Assembly (NCBI RefSeq): GCF_019710635.1
Contig: NZ_JAIFZS010000015.1
Location: 1-64,000, forward strand
Source: Mycolicibacterium xanthum
Lineage (GTDB): Bacteria > Actinomycetota > Actinomycetes > Mycobacteriales > Mycobacteriaceae
Length of the DNA stretch: 64,000 bases
Direction: 5' to 3'
Position 1 is the stretch's first letter; each line of letters begins with the position of its first letter. A program made the position numbers and the translations under genes. The notes below the pieces were generated by a model. It was not told where the DNA came from. It made no database searches and saw nothing but the letters and a program-made list of their open reading frames with translations. Positions 57,989 through 64,000 of the stretch are shown here, piece by piece.

Positions 57989-60900
57989 CAGTCCGCGCTC
58001 CGTTCGGCCCGCAGCAGCGGTAGCCACAGCCGGGTCGCGAAGGCTCCCAGCCGGGTCCGTTCCCCGGCTGTCTCCTCCCCGGGGCGCACCGTGTCGAGGA
58101 GTACGTCGAGCGGCGCGTCGCGTCCCCAGACCCGTTGCACGGCAGGCTCGTCCTTTTCGTACTTCCACCGGTACCCGGCATCGCGGTCGGGCAGGTCCCC
58201 GGTGTAGCGGGCGTGCGCCCAGGCGTAGGACGTCTTGATCGGCAGCGGGAGCGGTTCGCGCCGGCCGCAGTCGTAGACGGCGACCAGGTCGCGCAGCACC
58301 GCCCCGGCGCCCTCGTCGGGTGCGCCCAGGAGCCGCTCGGCCGGTGCCCGCCCGTTCTTCTGCCGGCCGATCACCCGCGCGGTCCAATCCCGATCCGGGT
58401 GCTGGGCCGCCAACGCCAGCAGGCGGATCCACGGCTCCACCAGGTGCCGGCCGTCGAGCTTCGAGTACGTCACCGCCACGATCTGCCGCCCCCAGACATC
58501 GGGCACCGTGCCGGTCAGCCGTCGCCCGGAGCCCAGGTCGAGGTCGACGTCGTGGGCCCGCACCGGTGGGATCCGTTGCCGCTGAGCGGCTGTCGCCAGA
58601 TCCGCGGACCGGTCCCGCAGCTCCTGGGCCTTGCGCCAGCCCAGCCGGCCCGGGGGCAGCGAGCCGCGTCGCCACTCCATCTGCCGGGCCTGCTCGGGTG
58701 GCTGCCCGCGCAGCATGTCGTGCAGCATCCGGTCGCCGATCACCCACTCCTGCAGGGCGTCGATCTCGACGGGCATCGCGTCCCCGACACCGTCGACCTC
58801 CCAGGGCAGCGTGAGGTCCAGCGCGCGGAAGAACCCCTTCACCGGGTCCTTGAAGAACCCCACCAGGTCGGCGAGCGCGACGTCGGCCGGTTCGGGGGCG
58901 GCCAGCGGCCGGTCCAGGAAGCCCGGCTCGGGCTCCCGTGCCGCACAGGCAGCCTCCGCGGCGGTCAGCGCGACCGGATCGAAGGTGAACGACTGCCCCG
59001 CCGGCATGCCCAGTTCTCCCGGGGTGACGTTGCGAACATCGAACGGCTGCAACGGGTGTGCGACCACGACGGTGTCGCGTACCCGCTGCGGCGTGGTCGC
59101 GTCCAAGGTGTCGATGAGTTCGACCAGCGGCACCGCAGGCGGCAGGTGCTGGCCGGTGTACTCGTTGGCTCCGGTGTAGATGATCACCAGACGTTCGGTG
59201 GCCGAGCAGATCGCGTCCAGCAGCAGTTGGCGGTCCTCGGAGCGGACGTCGCGCTCCCCGGTCATCGGGTCGCGGGCCAGCACGTCGTCGCCGTCGACGA
59301 CGCCGGAGCGGGGGAACACCCCGTCGTCGAGGCCGACCAGGCACACCACCCGGTGTGGCACCGCGCGCATCGGCACCATGGTGCACACGGTGAGCGTACC
59401 GGTGCGGAAGTTGGCCCGGGTCGGTCGCCCGGCGAGGTGGCGGTCGAGCAGGGCGCGCAGGTCCGGCAGCCGCAACACCGTGTCGGCGCGGGGGCCGGCG
59501 TCGGTGAGGATCGTCGCGAACTCGCGCTCCAATTGGGCTGACTGCCAGGCATCCTCGCCCTCGACGGTGGCCAGCCGGGAGATCCCGCCGGACAGGTTCG
59601 CCAGCCAGTCGCGCAGCGGCCGGGCACCCGTCAGTGACGCGATGGTCTCCCGTAGCGAGTCGACGTAGTCGGCAAGCCGGCCGGCGAGTTCCACCCGGTT
59701 GCTGCCGACGTCGTCGAGCGGCAGCGTGGTGTCCAGCCAGGCCTGCGAGTCCTCGGACATCGCCACCCCGGCGAGGATCCGGTCGACGCCGAACCGCCAT
59801 GTGTTGTGGATGAATTCGCCGAGACCGTACGGTTCGCGGTGCGATTTGTCGAAGCCCCACCGGATGTTGGCCTCGCGGACCCAGGCCGTCACCGCATCGA
59901 GGTCGTCGTCGGTGAACCGGAAGCGTGCCCGTACGGGCGGAGCCTCGGCCAGGTTGAGCACTTCGCCGGCGGTGGCACGCCCGGCCGCCAGCGTCAGCAG
60001 CTGCGCGGCCAGGCCCAACAGCGGGTTGGTCTGCACCGGGGCCCGGTCGGCCAGCCGCACCCGCAGCTGGTGGGCGGGGTGCGGATCGGGTGCGACGTCA
60101 CCGAGGCCGAAGCCGGCGACGATCAGTGGTGCGTAGGTCTCGATGTCGGGGCACATGACCAGGACGTCGCGCGGCTGCAGCGTGGGGTCGTCGGTGAGCA
60201 GGCCGAGCAGGACCTCGCGCAGCACGTCGACCTGGCGGGCCGGGCCGTGGCAGGCGTGCACCTGAACCGAACGGTCCCCGGGATGATGTGAACGCCCCTG
60301 CGGGCGAACGGAGTTGGCGGCGATGTCGGACTGCAGCCAGCCCAGCAGGGTGTCCGGCCGGCCGGGCCCCGGCAGGGCGACGTCGGAGGCACGCGCCACG
60401 GGCAGGCTGCGCTGCAGCTCGCGGGTGTCCCGCCCCAACGTGGCCAGCAGGGGATGACCGACCACGCGGTGGCTGGTGTCCGCGCGGCGCCGGACCGCAC
60501 CCGAGTCGCCCGCCAGCCGGTCCCACAGCTCGGCGCTCGGGTGGGGCAGCCACAGATGCAGGTCCTGGTGGATCGACAGCGCCTCGAGCAACTCGAGTTC
60601 GGTGCCGGGCAGCCGGGTGTGGCCGAACATGGACAACCGGGCGGGCACGGCGGTCGGCGCCGCCCGCAGCCGGGCGATCGTCTCGGCGTGCCGGACGTGC
60701 GGGGGGTCCGCGTCGACCCGGGCGACGAGGGCCCGCCACAGCTCGGGCTGCCAGTGCAGGTCGGTGTCGAGGTCTGCGGCCGTGCCCTCGAGCCAGTCGA
60801 CGAGAAGGTGCGGGCGCTGCCGGGCATAGGAGGCGAACAGCCCGGCCAGCCGCCGGGCCACCGCGTAGCGGCGGCCCTGCCGCAGCTCGCCCTCCTCGCC

Positions 60901-61269
60901 CTGCCGGTGGTGGCCCAGGTGTGCGGCCAGCGTGGCGCACCACGGCTCGCCGAGGCTGGCGTCGATGGCGTCCAGCAGCGGCCACACCATGGCGTCGGGC
61001 GACCACGGATCCTCGTCGTCGGTGTCGGTCAGCTCGGCGATCAGTGAGCGTGGATGCCGAAACGTCACCCCGGCACAGATACCGTCGTCGCCACCGCGTC
61101 CGCGGCCGAGCACATGCGACAGCCGCTGGCTCAGCCAGCGTTCCAGGCCGCGCGCCGACACCAGCACGAGTTCCTCGGCGAACGGGTCGGGCAACGGGGT
61201 GGCCATCAGCTCGCCCAGACCGTCGGCGAGCAGGTCGGCGCGGTCGGCCCGATGGAGGTGAAGCGCCAT
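57988..61269 (-). CDS. recC: Exodeoxyribonuclease V gamma subunit
   Basis: A 1093-residue RecC with the expected inactive helicase- and nuclease-like folds. Recognisable segments: MALHLHRADRADLLADGL at the start, ELVLVSARGLERWLSQRLSHVLG, VLVMCPDIETYAPLI, VCLVGLDDGVFPR and the C-terminal FFRALDLTLP region. RecC holds the complex together and recognises the regulatory DNA site. ATG 61269, five bases after the HD-domain gene stop, so the operon may begin with that gene. Confidence 0.92.
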   Translation of the reverse strand: MALHLHRADRADLLADGLGELMATPLPDPFAEELVLVSARGLERWLSQRLSHVLGRGRGGDDGICAGVTFRHPRSLIAELTDTDDEDPWSPDAMVWPLLDAIDASLGEPWCATLAAHLGHHRQGEEGELRQGRRYAVARRLAGLFASYARQRPHLLVDWLEGTAADLDTDLHWQPELWRALVARVDADPPHVRHAETIARLRAAPTAVPARLSMFGHTRLPGTELELLEALSIHQDLHLWLPHPSAELWDRLAGDSGAVRRRADTSHRVVGHPLLATLGRDTRELQRSLPVARASDVALPGPGRPDTLLGWLQSDIAANSVRPQGRSHHPGDRSVQVHACHGPARQVDVLREVLLGLLTDDPTLQPRDVLVMCPDIETYAPLIVAGFGLGDVAPDPHPAHQLRVRLADRAPVQTNPLLGLAAQLLTLAAGRATAGEVLNLAEAPPVRARFRFTDDDLDAVTAWVREANIRWGFDKSHREPYGLGEFIHNTWRFGVDRILAGVAMSEDSQAWLDTTLPLDDVGSNRVELAGRLADYVDSLRETIASLTGARPLRDWLANLSGGISRLATVEGEDAWQSAQLEREFATILTDAGPRADTVLRLPDLRALLDRHLAGRPTRANFRTGTLTVCTMVPMRAVPHRVVCLVGLDDGVFPRSGVVDGDDVLARDPMTGERDVRSEDRQLLLDAICSATERLVIIYTGANEYTGQHLPPAVPLVELIDTLDATTPQRVRDTVVVAHPLQPFDVRNVTPGELGMPAGQSFTFDPVALTAAEAACAAREPEPGFLDRPLAAPEPADVALADLVGFFKDPVKGFFRALDLTLPWEVDGVGDAMPVEIDALQEWVIGDRMLHDMLRGQPPEQARQMEWRRGSLPPGRLGWRKAQELRDRSADLATAAQRQRIPPVRAHDVDLDLGSGRRLTGTVPDVWGRQIVAVTYSKLDGRHLVEPWIRLLALAAQHPDRDWTARVIGRQKNGRAPAERLLGAPDEGAGAVLRDLVAVYDCGRREPLPLPIKTSYAWAHARYTGDLPDRDAGYRWKYEKDEPAVQRVWGRDAPLDVLLDTVRPGEETAGERTRLGAFATRLWLPLLRAERSAD

Positions 61270-61274
61270 CGGGC

Positions 61275-61892
61275 TCAGACCACGACCGTTCGCTCCGTGC
61301 GTCTGACCAGAGCGGTGAGCTCGTCGATGACGCTGGCGAGTTCGTCGACCAGCCAACTGTCGCAGCCCCTGGCGCGGAACGCCGCCAGCAGCTCGCCGTA
61401 GTACCAGAGATGCTGGTGGGGGTCGGCGACGGTGAACCGCTGCCACAGCGCCGGCCCGTGCGCTCGGTAGTCCCGCAGCAGCGCGCGGGCGTTGTCGAGC
61501 TTGTCGGCGAGCGAGACCAGCAGGGTGGCCTCGTCGACGTCGGCGAGGTGTGCGATGTAGGCCTGCTTACGTTGCCGCCACGGTGGTTTCGGCGTCTCGT
61601 CGGTGTCGCTGCACTGGTCGACGATGCGCGCCACCTCGTCCCCGAAGTTGGCCCTGATCTCGGCGAGCGTCGCGGGTCCGCCGGCGTCCTCCACGCAGTC
61701 GTGCAGCAGCGCGGCGATGGCCTGGGTTTCGGTGCCGTCGCCCTCCAGCACCAGCCCCGCCACCGACAACAGGTGCCCCAGGTACGGGATCTCCCCGGCC
61801 TTGCGCACCTGGTTGTGGTGTTTGAGTTCGGCATAGACCAATGCTTTGGAGAACTGTCCGCCCAGGCGCGGTGTGGGTGTGTGTTCGCTCAT
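61275..61892 (-). CDS. HD-domain phosphohydrolase (SpoT/MESH1-like)
   Basis: A 205-residue HD-domain hydrolase. Metal-binding signatures: the histidine in LVYAELKHHNQ, the HD pair in AIAALLHDCVED, and DKLDNARAL at the fourth position. These match the ppGpp-hydrolase (RelA/SpoT HD, MESH1) family more than general HD proteins. There is no synthetase domain. Start: ATG 61892 with GGGGAGGAG seven bases upstream. It is followed by recC after five bases. It could be a small alarmone hydrolase or a nucleotide phosphohydrolase. Confidence 0.75.
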   Translation of the reverse strand: MSEHTPTPRLGGQFSKALVYAELKHHNQVRKAGEIPYLGHLLSVAGLVLEGDGTETQAIAALLHDCVEDAGGPATLAEIRANFGDEVARIVDQCSDTDETPKPPWRQRKQAYIAHLADVDEATLLVSLADKLDNARALLRDYRAHGPALWQRFTVADPHQHLWYYGELLAAFRARGCDSWLVDELASVIDELTALVRRTERTVVV

Positions 61893-61922
61893 CGTCGTCT
61901 CCTCCCCGGACAACCCGACCAT

Positions 61923-61970
61923 ATCCCCGCCCGCCGACAGGGTGCGATCCCCGCCCGCCGACAGGGTGCG
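61923..61970. repeat. 24-bp direct tandem repeat
   Basis: ATCCCCGCCCGCCGACAGGG plus four bases occurs twice without a gap (61923-61946, 61947-61970), between the DUF3060 gene stop and the HD-domain gene start. Confidence 0.8.
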
Positions 61971-61983
61971 CCGACGTCGCGGT

Positions 61984-62784
61984 TCAGCCCTGTTCGACGA
62001 CGTTTCCGCTGCCGGAGTTGGAGATGTCCGGCTCGCCCGTGCGATAGGTGACATGGTTGTCGAAGCCCGACGCGTTGATGGTCGCGGCGGATTCCACGGT
62101 GACGATGTTCTCGAACCCCGACACCGTCACCGCTGCGCAGTCGCCCTGGATCTCGATGGTGTTGCTCATGCCGCTGATGCTGACCGAGCCCTGGTCGCAG
62201 ACGACGGTCTGCTTCTGGTCGATGCCGCCGATACCGAGGTGGCCCCCCGGTTCGACGGTGGTGACCTCTTTTTCCGGGGTCGGCGGGCGGGGCTCGCCGC
62301 GTGGCGCGTCGACAGGGCCGCGCGGCGCGTCGACCGGACCACCGCCACCGGCGACCCCCGGTGGCTGCGGGGTGTAGGAGCGTGAGCTCGGGTCCCCGGT
62401 GCCACCGACGGTGAAGAACACGATCGCGGCGATGACACCGAACACGACCACCGCGAAGACGGCGATCGGGATCAGGAGCAGCGCTCCCGACCGTTTCTGC
62501 ACGACCTGCTGCGGCGGCGCGTAATACGGCGAGCCGGATTGGGGCGATCTGTACTGCGGCGACCCGTACTGCGGGGATCCGTACTGCGGGTAGGCCGGGC
62601 CGGGAGCGGGCGGCGCACCATCGTAGGTGGGCGGCGCGCCATCGTAGGTGGGCGGCGGTACGGGTACACCCGCCGATGCCGAGCCATCGTAGGGCCGGGT
62701 GCCCAACTCGCTGGCGGACGCCCGGTCGGCGAGTGAGCGCTCCAGGTCGCGGATCCGCGCTTCGGGGTCGCCGTCTGGCTCCAT
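61984..62784 (-). CDS. DUF3060 membrane-anchored protein
   Basis: A 266-residue protein. The cytoplasmic N terminus is Tyr/Pro/Gly-rich with PTYDGAPPTYDGAPP and PQYGSPQYGSPQYRSP repeats (~45-90). One membrane span follows (ALLLIPIAVFAVVVFGVIAAIVFF, ~100-123), then a Pro-rich linker with a duplicated GPVDAPR. The external DUF3060 domain has repeated beta strands (SISGMSNTIEIQGDC, VTVSGFENIVTV, INASGFDNHVTY). Two cysteines in the domain may form a disulfide. ATG 62784. Function unknown. Confidence 0.82.
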   Translation of the reverse strand: MEPDGDPEARIRDLERSLADRASASELGTRPYDGSASAGVPVPPPTYDGAPPTYDGAPPAPGPAYPQYGSPQYGSPQYRSPQSGSPYYAPPQQVVQKRSGALLLIPIAVFAVVVFGVIAAIVFFTVGGTGDPSSRSYTPQPPGVAGGGGPVDAPRGPVDAPRGEPRPPTPEKEVTTVEPGGHLGIGGIDQKQTVVCDQGSVSISGMSNTIEIQGDCAAVTVSGFENIVTVESAATINASGFDNHVTYRTGEPDISNSGSGNVVEQG

Positions 62785-62929
62785 GCGCAGAATGGTTGCA
62801 CACCGATCGTCCCCGCTCAACGATTCTCCGACGGGGTGGCGGTGGGCGTATCGCGGCGGTATCCGGCCAAAGCGCGACGATCCCGCGCGGGGTGGATTGG
62901 GTGCCGGCGCGCGGTGGTACTCAGGAGCC

Positions 62930-64000
62930 ATGGTGGCAACGGGTTTCACCGCCATCGGCAGCGGCCCCGCAGGCGTCAGCGCGGCCGAGACGTTCCGCAG
63001 CAGACACCGACACATCCCGGTGCGCATCCTGTCCGACGATCCGGCGCTGCCGTACGCCAAACCGCCACTGAGCAAGGAGTTCCTGCGGGGCTGTCCGACC
63101 GGGCTCGAGCTGCACACCGCCGGGTGGTTCGAGCGTAACGAGATCGAGCTGATCCGCGGTGTGACCGTCGAACGGATCGACCTCGACGCACGCGAGGTCG
63201 TCACCGCCGGCGGGACGCACTACCCGTACTGGCACCTGGTGCTCGCCGCCGGTTCGACCGCCGTTCCGCCGGCGGCGCCGGGCGCACGGTCCGCGCTGCC
63301 GCTGCGGTCCTTCGCCGACGCCGTCGCCCTGAGGATGGCGGCGCTGGATGCGCGCTCCGCCATCGTGGTCGGCGCCGGGCTGATCGGCTGTGAGGCCGCC
63401 GGCAGCCTGGCCGGTCTCGGGGTGGCCACCACGCTGGTCGCACCCGAACCGGTACCGCTGCTGCGCCGCTTCGGCCTCGACGTCGGTGAGCGCATCGTCA
63501 AGATGCTCTCCGATGTCGGGGTCCGGTTCGCCGGTTCGGCCGGGGTGGCCGCGATCGACGATGACGGCGCCGTGCTGATCTCCGGCGAGCGCGTGGACGG
63601 TGACGTCGTGGTGGCCGCCACGGGTGTGCGCCCGGACATCCGGTTGGCCGTCGGCGCCGGGCTGGACGTCCGCGACGGTCGTGTCGTCGCCGACGAACAC
63701 ATGCGCACCTCGGCCGGCAACGTCTATGCCGCAGGCGATATCGCGCTCGCCCACAACGTCGCCGCGGGCCGGCCGGTGGTGTCCGAGCACTGGCGCGACG
63801 CGGCGCTGCAGGGCCGGGTGGCGGGCCTGACCGCCGCGGGGCAGTCCGCGGTGTGGGACAGCGTCAGCGGATTCTCCTGCACCATAGGCAGGTTCACCTT
63901 GAGGTACCGGGGATGGGGCGGGCCCTACCGGGAATGCCGGCTGGTGGACCGGCCCAACGGTTTCTCGGCGACCTACCGGGTCGACGGCCGCGTCGCCGGG
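62930..64000 (+). CDS. FAD-dependent NAD(P)H:ferredoxin reductase-type oxidoreductase, 3' end outside window
   Basis: The first 357 codons of a two-dinucleotide-fold flavoprotein like the ferredoxin reductases of oxygenase systems and the AIF/Rubredoxin reductase group. The FAD motif is GSGPAGVSAAE (~9), KPPLSKEFL contacts flavin, the NAD(P) motif is VVGAGLIGCEAAG (~145), and the second FAD motif is VYAAGDIALA (~267). The C-terminal interface domain is incomplete at the window edge. Start: ATG 62930 follows AGGAG by two bases; the in-frame GTG at 62933 has better spacing. Its partner ferredoxin is not in the window. Confidence 0.85.
   Translation, partial: MVATGFTAIGSGPAGVSAAETFRSRHRHIPVRILSDDPALPYAKPPLSKEFLRGCPTGLELHTAGWFERNEIELIRGVTVERIDLDAREVVTAGGTHYPYWHLVLAAGSTAVPPAAPGARSALPLRSFADAVALRMAALDARSAIVVGAGLIGCEAAGSLAGLGVATTLVAPEPVPLLRRFGLDVGERIVKMLSDVGVRFAGSAGVAAIDDDGAVLISGERVDGDVVVAATGVRPDIRLAVGAGLDVRDGRVVADEHMRTSAGNVYAAGDIALAHNVAAGRPVVSEHWRDAALQGRVAGLTAAGQSAVWDSVSGFSCTIGRFTLRYRGWGGPYRECRLVDRPNGFSATYRVDGRVAG

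Noticed and set aside
54905-58207. 1100-codon plus-strand open frame opposite recB
   Set aside because: Shadow of recB, whose helicase and nuclease motifs are unambiguous.

Overview
The window is high-GC actinobacterial DNA, and its gene content points to a rapidly growing mycobacterium of the Mycolicibacterium type. The markers are an antigen 85 mycolyltransferase homologue, the three-domain OtsB1 fusion protein, a type III PKS lipid/quinone operon with an MMPL transporter, a RecC-RecB-RecD operon, a DUF3060 protein, frequent GTG starts and leaderless-looking promoters. Most genes lie on the minus strand. Long open frames on the opposite strand are GC-driven shadows and were left out. No rRNA, tRNA, CRISPR array or intact insertion sequence was found.

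Layout. 1-6630: the 3'-truncated end of a multidomain KS-AT-KS-(ACP) lipid synthase and a co-transcribed acyl-CoA dehydrogenase. 6953-11076: otsB1 (HAD + trehalose-phosphatase-like + GH65) with a small coupled ORF in front. 11301-17562: a tightly overlapped operon of a GltD-like flavoprotein, pyruvate:ferredoxin oxidoreductase (NifJ) and a dihydroorotate-dehydrogenase-like protein. 17716-20633: a LuxE/LuxC fatty-acid reductase pair with no luciferase genes. 21101-25283: three tetR genes (one broken), small conserved proteins, an OsmC-family gene with a striking divergent operator, and the stub of a 4-oxalocrotonate tautomerase. 25510-34497: SulP transporter, MerR, palindromic repeat elements, serine hydrolase, threonine aldolase, TVP38-like membrane protein, a HerA-like ATPase relic, antigen 85 homologue, and a divergent MFS/MarR pair. 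34558-39145: glycogen phosphorylase and a MASE1-type diguanylate cyclase.

39074-44769 is an operon of MMPL transporter, type III PKS, isoprenylcysteine-methyltransferase-like protein and flavoprotein, likely for a methylated, oxidised polyketide lipid or quinone. 45221-49324 is a trimethylamine locus: an intact trimethylamine monooxygenase gene (tmm), a cupin gene, and a complete-length trimethylamine-N-oxide demethylase (tdm) frame that carries two in-frame stop codons. Ahead of tdm lies a phased 17-bp repeat with a perfect palindrome. 49510-52841 holds a large flippase-type membrane protein with a degenerate kinase-like domain and two paralogous small secreted proteins. 53016-61892 is recC-recB-recD preceded by a SpoT/MESH1-like HD hydrolase. 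The window ends with a DUF3060 membrane protein and the start of a ferredoxin-reductase-type flavoprotein.

The window mixes housekeeping functions (DNA repair, glycogen and trehalose metabolism) with accessory metabolic modules such as anaerobic-type pyruvate oxidation, fatty aldehyde production, methylamine use and polyketide quinones. It also contains an unusual number of gene relics and palindromic or tandem repeats.
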